Shown: in pieces, positions 45,523-56,810 of the stretch
Numbering within the stretch: position 1 is the first letter of the stretch
How the letters are laid out: each line of letters opens with the position of its first letter
NCBI GenBank assembly: GCA_021432635.1
Contig: MU270049.1
Coordinates: forward strand, 616,353-680,352
Source of the DNA: Thozetella sp. PMI_491
Taxonomy: Eukaryota > Ascomycota > Sordariomycetes > Chaetosphaeriales > Chaetosphaeriaceae
Length of the DNA stretch: 64,000 nucleotides
Reading direction: 5' to 3'
Position numbers and translations under genes: made by a program
The notes under the pieces: model-generated
The model's input: only the letters and a program-made list of their open reading frames with translations
What the model was told of the DNA's origin: nothing
Databases searched by the model: none

Positions 45523-45673
45523 AGGGTTTCGATGAGTCACGGGGGTCTTGTATTCGAAGTGAACATGTAGGAAAGCACAATACTGCCATAGTCAAACTCT
45601 ATAGTCCGAGGAGCAGAACAGAAACTGATGATATCATTCTATAAGGTATGGCTGCTCTACTCGTAACCATTCT

Positions 45674-47066
45674 CTAAGAGAATTGCTTGTCGTAATCGAT
45701 AAGTGTGAACCGATACCGAACGTCATTTCTATGCACCCGTTCCACTAATGTTCTGTTTAGCAGTAATACCAGCAGAAAGAATGTTGCTGCGGGGATAATC
45801 CGAAAAAGAATACGGACAGCTTTGCCGAGATGGGGTGGAATGAACTTACGAGCTTTCCCGCAACCCTCTTCTCCAACTGGGATCGTCTCTACCCAGCTCT
45901 TTATGTCTCGGGCAGCAGCGAGCTCAAGCATGTCGAGCGTCTCCTTGCGGCTGCCCAGGTGGCTGCTACCAATGAGACAGCCGTTAGCTAGAAGGCTCTG
46001 GGGCCTGACTTGCCAGCCTGCGCCCTCAGGTAAGCCCACGGCCACGAATTTGCCGTGTACTTTGAGCAGCGACAGATAGGGGGCCAGGTCAAACCCTTCG
46101 TCCGAGCTGGCGGTGCACAGGATCATGTCAAATGTCATCTCATGTGCCTTGTTCCAGCCCGCCACCTGCGTTTCAAGGAAGCCGTCAGCCCCCAAGGCTA
46201 TTGCATCGGCCTTCTTACGAAAGCTTCGGGACACCGCCCACGTCTCGGCACCCAGAGCCTTGCTGAACATGATGCCAAAGTGACCAATTCCTCCTCTGTT
46301 GTGCGAGAGACCGCATTGTCAGTATTCTTTGGAGCAAACACTGCGCACTGGGGGCAGCATGGGTGGGCGTAGAATGTGTGTGGACGAACTTACAGCCCAA
46401 CAACTGCTACCTTCTTCCCGGGGCCGGCACCGTTCCGGACCAGGGGTGAGTATGCTGTCAGACCAGCGCACAGCATTGGCGCGGCCAACTCAGTCTGGAG
46501 CTTCTCGGGGATGGGAAAGGTGAAGTGCTCGTGGGCGCGGATGTGCGAGGAGTAGCCTCCGTGGGCAAGAGTACCGTCAGGGTAGACGGAGCCGTACGTG
46601 TCAAGCTGCTGCTTGCAGTACGTCTCGTTGTCCTCGTGACATGTTGGGCAGTCAAGGCATGCGAAAATTTGAGCTCCGACCCCGACGCGGTCGCCGGCTT
46701 TGACTGTTGTGACCTTGGGGCCGACCTTGACGGCATGGCCGATGATTTCTTATCCAATGTTAGCACGACTGAGTAAGAGTAGATGGGAGAAGTGGTAGGT
46801 TCCCACCATGACCAGGTACTAGAGGCCAGTTCTTGTTCCCCCAGCCACCGGTGGCAGTGTGTACATCCGAGCCGCAGACACCACAGGCAATGATCTTGAC
46901 ATCTATATCGTAGTCTCCAAAGGGCTTTGGCTTGAACTGTAACGGCGCCAGAATCTTAGAATCGTCGACGAGAATATTGAATGCGATATCGTACCTCTAT
47001 CCGCTTGGGTCGGTTCCATTCAGCCGCAGAGGGGATGGCAAAGCCCTCGAAAGTGTCTGGATACAT
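45674..47066 (-). CDS. Zinc-dependent, NADP-type alcohol dehydrogenase (Adh6/CAD-like)
   Basis: The protein is 357 aa in five exons: 47066-46995, 46936-46807, 46748-46394, 46295-45850 and 45744-45674. It starts MYPDTFEGFAIPSAAEWNRP. The catalytic zinc site includes CGVCGSDVHTATGGWG and the GHE of VPGHEIIGHAV. The structural zinc loop is CLDCPTCHEDNETYC. The nucleotide fold begins VAVVGLGGIGHFGI, with an SRSFRKK stretch after the second strand that favours NADPH. The C-terminus GKALERVHRNDVRYRFTLID is typical of the cinnamyl-alcohol/Adh6 group. Such enzymes reduce a broad range of aldehydes. Within the proposed sugar-acid cluster it would reduce the aldehyde released by the aldolase (inference). 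A CGG-N7-CGG site lies about 315 bp upstream. Confidence 0.9.
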
Positions 47067-47807
47067 CGCAACCGGAGTGCCGAGAGCAAGAAGTGCTAAG
47101 AACCGGAGTATCGAGCGCTAAACCAAAGTAGTCCGATACAACTGCTATCGCACCAGGTGAAGACTTGGTAGTGACGCCTTGCCACCTAATCCCGAATAGA
47201 GCCGGGTAGTCTTTTATGCTTGAGATGGCATTCCTCTACGCCTAGACCTGCTGTATAATTAACTCTCACTATGGCCTAAAGACCCCAGCGACGTCGCGCC
47301 AAGAACCACTACATCTATCTAGACTTCCCGACAGGCTGGGTGGACCGCTAACCTGTCTATGCTATATGGGCGGAAACGCTGCCGCCTATACCCGCTTCCC
47401 TTCCTAGACCCTGAACTGGCACTTAGGGTCGCACTACTCCTTTCCAGGCGCCCCTGGTTTCGTCCGATGCCTTAGTATATTTGCGGGGAGCTGCCGCGGA
47501 GAAAACTTGGAGAACGTGACCACCGTGAGAACACAGCAGGGGAGGATTATGGGCACCATGCAGAAAGTGTGAGACCCGCTGAAGCTTGAGCCGGCTGGGT
47601 GATGGCGGGGAACAACAGAATGCGCTACTTGAGGCGTCATTTTCTCATTATTTATTTGGGTCTAGAATAGATCCCACTCGTTTTAGGCGACGAGACTAGT
47701 GGTTGGAGTAACGTCTAAAGAAGACATAGTATGACGTTGCTCGCGGCCTCAAATCGTATCGCCCATCAAGACAGTTGTATGCGATTGATTTCAACTACAG
47801 GTTGCTA
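47067..47807. promoter_or_regulatory. Promoter region of the alcohol dehydrogenase
   Basis: The leftward dehydrogenase starts at 47066, and the upstream reductase ends at 47808. The region holds the shared cluster motif at 47382-47395. Two G/C-rich stretches resemble those in the other cluster promoters. Confidence 0.6.
47382..47395. promoter_or_regulatory. Cluster motif copy 1, CCGCCTATACCCGC (CGG-N7-CGG)
   Basis: The reverse strand reads CGG, seven bases, CGG: a direct repeat of the triplet bound by Zn2Cys6 factors. The 14-mer matches the copies at 49289 and 56346 except for one C/T transition. It lies 316 bp upstream of the dehydrogenase ATG. Confidence 0.65.
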
Positions 47808-48976
47808 TCACGCGCCTCCCTTCATCCCTTTGGCCTGAGCTACTAGATCTACTACTGTCTCCCGGAACGGGTGATAGGTGACCCCTAGTTCCCGAGCAGC
47901 TGTTTCCCCATCTACGCCGTGTGAATCGTCTATTGGCTGTTTCTCCGGCACCACCTGGCCCTTGGCCCAGTCGAACTCGTCTACGATGTTCTGGGCGGCA
48001 AGTCCGTAGGAGAAGCGCTCAGGCGAGGCTGGTATGTATCTCTTGCCACCGGCCTCCGGTCGCAGCAAGGCTTCCACGTGGGCGACGGCTAGGTCCCGCA
48101 CATCTATCCAAAACGGAACGCGCGCAACGGGCAACGGCTTCTCGCCCAAGGCGATCTTCCAGAGCATCGCGTTCGACTCGTTCAGCGACGCCGGATCCTT
48201 CACGGGATGTACCACAGGCCCGAACGTCATCGGTGGGCACAGCGTGACGAGATCGAAGCTGGGCTTCTTGCCACCAACAAAGTCCCAGGCGGCCAGCTCG
48301 GCAAACTTCTTGCTACCGCGGTAGGCGATGACGGCTGTCGTGTCTGGATGGATGCATTCCTCGTAGCTGAGCGAGTTCCAGTCCGCGCCCGTATATGTAA
48401 AGTACGGTGGTGCCTTTCGGTTGGCATCGAGAACCGAGGCAAAGGATGAGGTGATGACGACGCGGCGAATTGACGGCGTAGCAGCGGATGCTTCGAGGAT
48501 GGAGCGCACACCGCTGATGGCGGGAAGGATGAGTTCTTTCTCGTTATCCTTGGTGTCATACGTGAACGGCTGTTCCTTGTTAGCTCGCTTATTATTCATT
48601 ACATGCTCATCAGGAGCGAGTATTCGGATAGACCTACGCTAGCCACATGAATCACTGCATCAATATCTCTGGTAGCCTCTGCAAACACACCCGGCTTTTC
48701 GAAGTCGTCTATTTGGACAAAGTCAAGTTTGCCTTGGTACTGATGCCTTGCTCGGATCATAGCCTCCCCCTTCGCTGCTGAACGGGTCGCGCCACGCACC
48801 TTCAGGCCACGCCCGAGGAGACAATCGACAACATGGGCGCCGATGAAGCCCGTAGCGCCAGTGACGAGCACGTACCCTCTTGGTGGCGTCGCCGCGTCAG
48901 CAGGTGTATGAGAACCATATGAATATTCCAACGCTGGGGATATTGGGGGACAGGGGGCTCACGGTAAAGACGACAT
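47808..48976 (-). CDS. Extended short-chain dehydrogenase/reductase (GRE2/DFR-like)
   Basis: The protein is 338 aa in three exons: 48976-48963 (14 nt), 48878-48638 and 48569-47808. The start MSSLPGYVLVTGATGFIGAH spans the first intron and places the nucleotide-binding TGATGFIG at residues 11-18. The catalytic pair is in the YRGSKKFAE segment (Tyr and Lys, YxxxK), with the Ser in VVITSSFASVLD. Other family blocks are DIDAVIHVASPFTYDT and DVRDLAVAHVEALLRPEAGG. This is the dihydroflavonol-reductase-like group that includes methylglyoxal/aldehyde reductases such as Gre2 and uses NADPH. The first exon was found by requiring a start codon and a CTGAC branch site; no ATG otherwise precedes the fold. 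It is divergent from the sugar transporter and shares a promoter carrying the cluster motif. Confidence 0.88.
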
Positions 48977-49704
48977 ATTGAGGGCCGGACTAGGGAAAAC
49001 TGCCTCTAGGAAGAGCAATTGTAACCGATTACCCTGCACTGACACTAGTCATGGACTACCGAGGTCAGTAGATCTAAAGGAGTGGCACATGTTCTTCTAC
49101 CGGCTTTTTGAACTTCATTTTGACCACTCGATACTCGCTCAGCTCGTGCCATGTCGAAGCTGGTTCTCCTTAGCCGTATAGTAATACGCTAGGGATGGAC
49201 TTGACAAGGGGAGTCCGGGGTGGTGTGCTGCAGTGGATGTCTAGGATCGTGCCCGGTTTCCGTCTTCGCTAGCTGGCGGCCCCATCTGCCGCCTACACCC
49301 GCTGTTTACCTTGAGGCCGGGCCCCTTTCCTTTTCCTAATGCGGCAAGCTTCTTGACAATTGTCCCACCCGCTACCCCGGAGCTAAGGCTCATGATTCCC
49401 CAGCCTCAGTGGTTCGTGTCTGGGGTACCCCCAAAGCACTGGGCTCAGGCCATTTGTCCAAGGCCACAGAGCCGAAGTCGCGTAATGCCGGGAGAGGAAA
49501 GGGTTGACCTCCTCAACAGGCCCTCGATCTAAGGAATCGCATCTATCGGTCTCACAGCTATCGGCTCCGTCTATATCATCCCCAGCTGCGCCGTGCCTCT
49601 CGGATGGTCAATCGGAAGAGTACATCGCAAGCATCCCAGCTTCCTTCTCCAACCACTGAATTCTCCGCTCTACGGGTCCCCTGCGACCAAAGCAGCTGCC
49701 AACC
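48977..49704. promoter_or_regulatory. Divergent promoter of reductase and sugar transporter
   Basis: A 728-bp region between two outward-facing starts. It contains the cluster motif at 49289-49302, roughly in the middle (313 bp from the reductase ATG, 403 bp from the transporter ATG). Confidence 0.6.
49289..49302. promoter_or_regulatory. Cluster motif copy 2, CCGCCTACACCCGC (CGG-N7-CGG)
   Basis: Identical to the copy at 56346-56359. From its position it could serve both the reductase and the transporter. Confidence 0.7.
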
Positions 49705-51856
49705 ATGTTGTCCATATCGAATAACATCAGTGGCACATGGCTGATCACTCTCATCACAATTGTCAATGCCAGTATGTCTCCTTCTCTTTCCCTTCTTTAG
49801 AAGTGGCCCTTTCACCCCTAGAACCATCGAGTAGCATAACTGACGAATATCTTTTTTTCCCCAGCTTCTATGGCATGGGTACGTACTTCCCGTGTTCTTT
49901 GTTGCTCCTGGGGGCAACTATTTGTTTCAAAGAGCCTCCCACAAGGGTTCTATCACGGGAACCTGACAGGAAACTTTGGAGACACTTGTAAACTACTGAT
50001 AAAGAACTAACAATCTCCCAGTTTGGATATGACCAAGGAGTCTTCAGCGGAGTGCTGATTTCTGCCGACTTCAAGTACTGGTTCCCAGAAACCAACAATG
50101 CTGGAATCTCTGGTATCACCTCTAGTTGCTTTGCTGTACGTTGAGTTTGATCCAACCGATTCAACCTAGCCACCCATTCCTTGATCGTCTAGTCATTGTT
50201 TCTGACTTGTTGCCACCTCCAGCTCGGTGCCTTTTTCGGAGCTATTACCGCCTTCACCGCCGGAGACAAGCTAGGCCGCAAGAAGTGTGTCATGATCGGC
50301 CTGACCGCCAACGTCATTGGAGCGCTTCTCCAGATCGTATCATGGCATCTTCCGCAGATGATTGTCGGCCGAGTCATCAACGGCTTCGGCATGGGCGTCA
50401 CCTCCTCAACCTGTCCCGTATACCAGGCGGAATGCTCCAAGCCGCGCGTCCGCGGAAAACTTGTCGTGGTGGGCTCTCTCTGCAATACGCTTGCCTTCTG
50501 CCTCGCCAACTGGATGAACTACGGGCTATACTTCCAGGGTGGTGCTCTTCAGTGGCGCTTTCCGTTGGGCTTCCAGCTGCTCTTCCCTCTTATCGTCGCT
50601 ACGGCCTTGCTCTTCGTTCCCGAGTCCCCGCGATGGCTACTCCTGAAGGACAGGCACGCTGAAGCGCTGGTTGTGATTGCGCGGCTTCAAGGCAAGAACG
50701 TTAACGTCGACGATCCAGCCGTCACGGCCGAGTACCGTTCGATCCGGCAGGCGCTCTACTTGGAGCGCAAGGATCGTGTCCCTTTCAGCGACGTGATTCG
50801 TTGCCGTGACAAGACCCAGACATTCAGGAGGCTGCTTTTGTCCTGTGGCACCCAGTTCATGCAGCAATTCAGCGGCGTGAACGCTCTTGGTGGGTGGCGG
50901 TCTATACGCAAGGGTTTTGTGGTTCCGATTGTGTTAACGGCATGGCAGGCTACTATCTACCTACGCTTCTTCAGCAAAGTGTTGGCCTCGATCAGCAAAC
51001 CAGCCGCTTGATGACTGCCGTCAATGGCACCATCTACCTCTTTTCAGCCTGCTGCTGCCTCCTGCTGATCGATAACCTGGGACGTAGAAAGTAAGAGAAA
51101 ACACATCGCACCCGCGAGTGGCTGTCTGAACCTAACGCATTGATTTCAGGATGATGCTTTACGGCTCCGTTACCATGGGCTCCTGCTACCTCATCGCAGC
51201 CCTGTGCCTGAAAGCCGCAGGTGATGATCCATCGAATAAGAAGATCGTGAGTGACCGTCATCTCACCCCCCTCCAAAGGCCTTCGAGGTAACAGAAAACA
51301 ATAGCTTGGAAACGTTACTACTGCCATGTTCTTCCTTTACTACTTCTTCTTCGGCACCAGCTTCGCCAAGGTGGCGTGGGTGTATAATTCCGAAGTGAAC
51401 TCTCTCGCCTGGCGCACGCGTGGTGCGGCCGCAGCCACAGCCACGAACTGGATGGGAGGCTTTATCGTTACGCAGTTCACCAAGACGGGAATTGATAACC
51501 TAGGATGGGGGTTTTATCTGAGTAGGTTTCCCACCCCCAAGCGCGGGAGGCACTCGCGCCGTTCGATTCGAGATGCTGATCAGAGCTTGTTCCTAGTCTT
51601 CGCCATCATCTGCTGGGTCTACTTCCCCGTCGTTTACGCCTTGTACCCGGAGACATCGCGGCGCACGCTGGAGGATATGGACCAGATCTTTATTCAGAAC
51701 CCCTCCATTCTTGTCTGGGGGAAGAAGGACATGACGCAGCGCGAGCGGCCGCAGGCATTCATCGACGCCGAGGCGGAGCGTATCGCGGAGGCCGACAGCT
51801 CCGATGTTGACAAGGAAGTGCTTGCAGCATCCACCCACGTAGAGCGGATCGGTTAG
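49705..51856 (+). CDS. MFS sugar transporter (SP family)
   Basis: The protein is 525 aa from eight exons: 49705-49771, 49865-49878 (14 nt), 50022-50135, 50223-50889, 50949-51090, 51150-51246, 51305-51521 and 51597-51856. Sugar-porter signatures are present: FGYDQGVFSGVLI in helix 1, GDKLGRKK in the first loop, GRVINGFGMG, PVYQAECSKPRVRGKLV, PESPRWLLLKDRHAEAL, GTQFMQQFSGVNALGYYLPT, DNLGRRK and YPETSRRTLEDMDQIF. Twelve hydrophobic segments can be counted, with a hydrophilic loop after helix 6. The start MLSISNNISGTWLITLITIV is hydrophobic early, as in several fungal sugar-acid and pentose carriers. It acts at the plasma membrane as a proton symporter or facilitator. The substrate is not readable but presumably matches the cluster's sugar acid. 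Exon phases fit throughout. Confidence 0.93.
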
Positions 51857-52404
51857 CTGAGTGGAATGTCTCGTAAAAGTTTGGTGTAATGGGGATGTGG
51901 TTTGGACGTGAAGAAACGGGGGCAGACGGATAGTGGAGGACTGGCGGAGTGCAGCCGAGACAATACAGATGTACTGTCCATCATCACCTACTACACTACT
52001 AGCACCAGTGGCACTTCTCCAAATCAATAGGCCCAATTACTCCGCGGGGAGGGCTGACACAGATGTCATGTAAACGAGTGCTCCGCAGATTCCCCCGCAT
52101 AAAATTTCTTGAGCAAGCTTCGCACGCTGCACAGAGCCTTGGCGGGGACATTAGCTAGGCAAGCCAGGTGAAGTGAACCCGCTAGAGCTTCCCCTAGTCA
52201 GGTGAGGGGACTGCAATGTGGGCTCCCCCCCTCCAAAACCCCCCCGGCGGGTCCTGCACATCATTGGCATGCGATCTCGGGCTTAACCTCGGATGTCAGG
52301 CCATCATCGCCTGTACTCAAGACTCGCAAGGAACGCGCTGGAAGTGCTCAGGCGCTCTTCCGATCGACCGCTGCCTGCATGCCCTGTGCCTTCCCTCTAC
52401 GAAG
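51857..52404. promoter_or_regulatory. Promoter region of the Zn2Cys6 regulator
   Basis: The transporter ends at 51856 and the regulator starts at 52405 in the same direction. A CGG-N7-CGG spacing occurs at 51917-51929, but its central bases differ from the cluster motif, so it may be chance. Confidence 0.5.
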
Positions 52405-54334
52405 ATGGCTTTCAGCCGGAGGAGGGTTGCCCTAGCTTGTACCTACTGTCGCCACAGGAAGCGCAGGTGCGATGCGGGCAAGCCCTCCTGCGCAAACTGC
52501 ATCGAATCCCAAGTCGACTGCCAATACGATGACGCTCCTTCACAGCGGTGAGTCCACTGCTGCATTCCCCTGTCTCTTAGCACCGCCTAGTCCTGACCCT
52601 TTGAGAAAGAATCGACACTTCGGGCGGTAGCCGTGAGATCTTGAGTCGGCTTCGGGATATCCACTCCATCCTTGAGGGCCAGGCCGAGAGTCTTGCTAGC
52701 CTCTCGTTGAACACGGGTAATGCCCGCCCCGATATGGCTACAACGTCTCCAGAGAGCCACAGCTCTATCCCATTTTCTCAGAGCACTGGGACGCCTGCAG
52801 CTCCGTTTCTTGTGCCCGACCTGGAGGCGCAAGAGGGCATCTCCAGCCTGCCTCCACTCATCATTCCCGAGAAGCACAGATCCTCCTCCAGCTATCTGCT
52901 CAGCCTGCCTCCCACGAAAGCCTTGATCGGGGAATACCCACCGGGCTTGTTCTTCTTGCTCGAATCCAAAAATCCGCTGCCGCCGCCGCTCTCCCTTGAG
53001 AAATGGTCGTATGCGCCACCGCCCCTGATCGATCGGCAGGCTACCGACTACCTGGTCTCGGTCTTTTTCTCAACCGTTCACCAAAATCACCCCATCCTAG
53101 ATGAGGCAAAATTCTCCGACCTGTATGAGCAATTCTTACACCGGGGTGTGGATACGAGCGTCGAGTCTGCCCTGTGCATGGTGGTCCTCGCTCTCGGCTC
53201 GGCCGCTATCGCCTCCTCAGGATTTGACCGATTCCGCGATGACCCGCCGGGGATGGACTATATGCAACAGGCGCTACCAATATTGATCGGGCTCTCTTCT
53301 TGGTCTTTCACTCAAAGCATCCTGCTCCCGCAAGCTCTGGTTCTTGCTAGCGTCTATTTCGCCTACATCGTCCGGCCACTGCAGAGTTGGCGTCTCATTC
53401 ACTCTGCATGCACTCTCCTCCAATTCAAGCTATCTGGTCTGGACGGGCAAATGGAAGGCCCGGACTCATATGAACCAATCTTAAGGTTGTTTTGGTCCTG
53501 CTTCCTGATTGAATGTGACCGGCTGGCCGAGTTGGAACTGCCTCGAAGCGGCCTTCTTCAACTGACCGACGAAACGAGTCTTCCGAGCTGCAGCAACCTA
53601 GATTCCTTCCAGTCGACCTGTTATCTCGCCGAGATTTCCATCAGGAGGTTACTGAACCGCATCCACAACTCTCTGTACCCTCGGAAACAACATGTTTTGA
53701 GCCTGTCCTCGACTACTCTGATGGCTACCGACGACTTTTCGATCAATGAGATTACGTCCATGCAAAGCGTATGCGATGAACTACGCAGACAACTAGATGA
53801 GTGGCATCTGTCGATACCTGAGCCGTATCGACCATCTTTGGGGTCTGAACCATTAGAAAGTGACAGACAAGTGGTTCTCCGCATCCGATACTATGCTGCG
53901 CGACACATCATCTATCGACCATTCGTGCTATATATCGTCACGCATGACACGATCCCAGTTTCAGACTCGATCCTCGAGAAGGCTGCAATGTGTATTGAGA
54001 GTTGCCGGTCATATCTGCGTAATACGGCAAACATCATGAGACGGCCCAGCCCGTATACCTGGACGTTTTCACTATCGTATGCTGCCCACTTCAATACAAG
54101 GTCGATGAGAGAGATACTGAAACATATTGATTTAGGTCCCTCGGTGCGATTGTAGTATTGACGCTCTCCTCCCTCTGCCCCACGCTCAAGCACCTTGTGC
54201 CTGACATCAACGAACTGCAAACTATAACCATCAATAACGTTCGACCCTGGGCGAGTTCTAGCCTTGATGTGGTTATCTCTATTCTAGAGGACATGCAGAG
54301 AAAGCAAAGAATTCTCTCTAGGGTTCAATCTTAA
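52405..54334 (+). CDS. Zn2Cys6 transcription factor with fungal-specific regulatory domain
   Basis: The protein is 602 aa in three exons: 52405-52547, 52610-54076 and 54136-54334. The N-terminus MAFSRRRVALACTYCRHRKR has the binuclear cluster with cysteines at 12, 15, 22, 29, 32 and 39 (C-X2-C-X6-C-X6-C-X2-C-X6-C), followed by a linker and a short coiled segment (LSRLRDIHSILEGQAESLAS). Residues from about 170 form the fungal-specific middle homology region (TDYLVSVFFSTVHQNHPILD, ALCMVVLALGSAAIASSGF, LRLFWSCFLIECDRLAEL). The C-terminal exon (LTLSSLCPTLKHLVPDINEL) completes the domain. It sits in the centre of the proposed catabolic cluster and is the natural candidate for binding the CGG-N7-CGG motif. 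I chose donor GTATGC at 54077 (59-nt intron) over a 35-nt alternative. Its stop overlaps that of the convergent dehydratase. Confidence 0.92.
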
Positions 54335-55954
54335 AGCTCTCCACCAGTGGGGGACGCCATAATCTGCAGTCCTACATCGCTGCTCCAGAAGCTACCGTTA
54401 GGGTACGTATACTTCTTCAGAGCCTCATCTGTGTATCCGGTCGAGTAGCCTGGTGCCCGAGGGGTGACATAGTGTGCATTGACGATCTTGGAAGGATGAC
54501 GAAGATTCTCGCGGTGGCTGTCAGCATTTTCGAGAAGAGACTTCCGACCGCTGATGGCGACATAGTCGATGGTACTTAGGTGGGATGTCAACTCGGTCAG
54601 GCCCATGGCGCCGTTGTGCGGTACGCAGGGTACGTTGAATTTGAGAGCCATGAGCATCACCGCCTGTTCACGAGCAAGCCATTAGCTCCCGCAGTCCACA
54701 AGTTTGCGCTTCGCGTAAGGAGCTCCTACCAGACACTCATTCACGCTACCGAGTCGCACCGCGTCGATCTGGGCCACATCGGTGGCTTCGGCTTGGAGTA
54801 GTTGCTTGAATGTCACGCGGTTCTGGGCCGCCTCACCAGTCGCGACACCGACGCCGTATGGTTTAAGCGCCTTCCGGATCGCAGCGTGACCTAGAACATC
54901 GTCGGGGTTCGTAGGTTCCTCGATGAATACTGGCTTGAATTCAACCAGCTGTTTCATGTACTCGATGGCCTCTGGAACACTCCACACCTACTCCAAACCG
55001 GTATCAGTAATCATACTCGCGACGAGACATTATTAGCGTGGTCGACATACCTGGTTCGCATCGATCATGATCTGGTATCCCTTGTCGTACCCGAGAATGT
55101 CACGCACCGCCTTTAAACGCTCCCGGTCCTTCTCAACACCGGTCCCAACCTTGAACTTGAAGACTGTGTAGCCCTCTTCAATGGTCTCCTGTAGTACCTC
55201 CTTCATCCGCTCGCCGGAGAACCCCATCCAGCCGGCTGACGTCGTATACGCCGGTACAGCTGTGTTCTCGAGGGCTTCTTCCATACGCTCTGCCTTGCCC
55301 TCCTGCGTCTTGTTCAGCATCGCCACACTCTCTTCCGGTGTGATGACGTCTGTGATGTACCGGAAGTCGATACATCTCACCACTTCCTCGGGCGTCATGT
55401 CGCACACAATTTGCCATACCGGCTTTCCCAGAATCTTGCCCCAGAGATCCCAGACTGCGTTAAGAACACCGGCCGTGGCAAGATGTGTCACACTCTTCTC
55501 AGGCCCGACCCAGCGGTACTGACTGTCGGATACCATGTAACGCCATGTCTTGCCCATATTGCGCGTCAGCTCCTCCATAGTTTTCCCAACGACTCGTTTC
55601 GCAAATATCTCGAGCGCCATGCAGATGAGCTCGCTGCCACGGCCATTGCTGAACGCCTATATTGTAGACGAGATTAGCTGGGTGCCGGAAGACTTCGGGA
55701 GATGGGAACGCCAGAAGCACACATACAATGCCTTCACCAACGAGCTCAGGATGATTCGTGTTTAACCGAACGTATGGATGGGAACCGTTGGTGCCTTGGT
55801 GCATGGCATCTTCGCCGACGCCGTCAAGGCTTGTAGGGAAACGAATGTCGGTGACAGTGAAGCTAAGGATCTTCACATCAGCGACGTTCGTCTGTGTCGT
55901 CATGGTCGTAGCTGGAGTAGTTGTTGAAGTGGTCGTAGAAACGGTCGTCGACAT
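54331..55954 (-). CDS. Enolase-superfamily sugar-acid dehydratase (L-galactonate dehydratase-like)
   Basis: The protein is 474 aa in four exons: 55954-55727, 55656-55051, 54987-54730 and 54663-54331. After a Thr-rich start (Met at 55954; an alternative is 55903) it reads [19 protein letters not shown]. Family blocks are [40 protein letters not shown] and [20 protein letters not shown]. Catalytic elements of the mandelate racemase group are all present: KFKVG (KxK), MIDANQVWS (Asp), [10 protein letters not shown] and GVATGEAAQ (Glu), and CVPHNGAMG (His). The enzyme removes water from an aldonic acid to give a 2-keto-3-deoxy acid. The relatives I recall best are fungal L-galactonate dehydratase (LGD1/GaaB) and ENOSF1/L-fuconate dehydratase; the substrate is not settled by sequence. 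It is divergent from the aldolase across a promoter bearing the cluster motif. Confidence 0.9.
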
Positions 55955-56330
55955 GTTTGCTTCCCGCGTCGGAAAAGGGGCGAAGGGCTGAGCTTGTCGG
56001 GCAGCTGAGAGAGGGGGAAAGAGCCGAGAATACTGTGACCCATGTCGGCCTGAAGGTATCGCACGACTAGAGACCCCATCACATTTTAACATGCGCATCA
56101 AGGCTTGCGTCCCTCTGTGGGGAGCTGGGCATCTCCAAACCAGCTACCGAACCTAGCTTCACCATGGCGGCACCCTGGGGCCGCGAGCCCCGCCTCCAAA
56201 CCCCAATCCTACTAAACAGCTGCTTCTCCGGCTTCAATTTGGCGGGGAACCATGTGCTGTCTCCACAGGACCGAGTCAGGCCACAGGGGGAAACCCCGGG
56301 GATAAGATGGAAAGGGGGGCGGTGGGCGCG

Positions 56331-56344
56331 CCGCCTATCCCCGT
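56331..56344. promoter_or_regulatory. Degenerate cluster motif, CCGCCTATCCCCGT
   Basis: It matches the 14-mer at all but two positions (A to C inside the spacer, and the last base), and its start lies 15 bp before that of the exact copy. The second CGG triplet is changed to CGG-like ACGG on the reverse strand, so a site may persist. Confidence 0.45.
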
Positions 56345-56345
56345 G

Positions 56346-56359
56346 CCGCCTACACCCGC
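56346..56359. promoter_or_regulatory. Cluster motif copy 3, CCGCCTACACCCGC (CGG-N7-CGG)
   Basis: Identical to the copy at 49289-49302. It lies 392 bp from the dehydratase ATG and 452 bp from the aldolase ATG. Confidence 0.7.
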
Positions 56360-56810
56360 ACTCTAGGCAGAGCTACTGACCCCGTATGTCGTCCGAGTAG
56401 GGTCTAGGGCCGGCAACACCCTGGTCTTAGTCTCTCGCTATCATCAGTCTTCGCGTCTGGTGACTTGTAGTTGGGCAGCTCCGATGCTTCACTCCTGGCG
56501 GAAGGCGGGTGTCCTCGGTCTTCACAACCCACCGTACCACAAATGCTGACGCTTCTAACGCTTGTGTGCACACCGAGGGCCTTGAGACTAGTAAAACAAC
56601 TAAAATTGGTAGTAGGGCTATGCTGATGCTGCATATAGAAATAATAAGAGAGCGTTATATCCGCTACTCTGACTTCTAATCGCTGAGAGCCAGAGGACTA
56701 AGCGGGGGAGTGAAGTATTGGCATCACTAAGTCATACAAAGAGTCTTTTCTGTTTAAAAAATACTTGACAATACATCCCGTCTTTATCCTTGATTAGACG
56801 ACTCTCCTAG

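Larger units (their letters stand above)
55955..56810. promoter_or_regulatory. Divergent promoter of dehydratase and aldolase
   Basis: An 856-bp region between outward-facing starts, with one exact and one degenerate cluster motif in tandem at 56331-56359. The right part (56580-56800) is AT-rich. Confidence 0.6.

Noticed and set aside
51917-51929. CGG-N7-CGG spacing upstream of the regulator as a fourth cluster site
   Set aside because: The seven spacer bases do not match the other copies, and such spacing is expected by chance in GC-rich DNA.
54101-54135. 35-nt intron with donor GTCGAT in the Zn2Cys6 regulator
   Set aside because: Too short and with a poor donor; GTATGC at 54077 gives a 59-nt intron in the same phase with the same acceptor.
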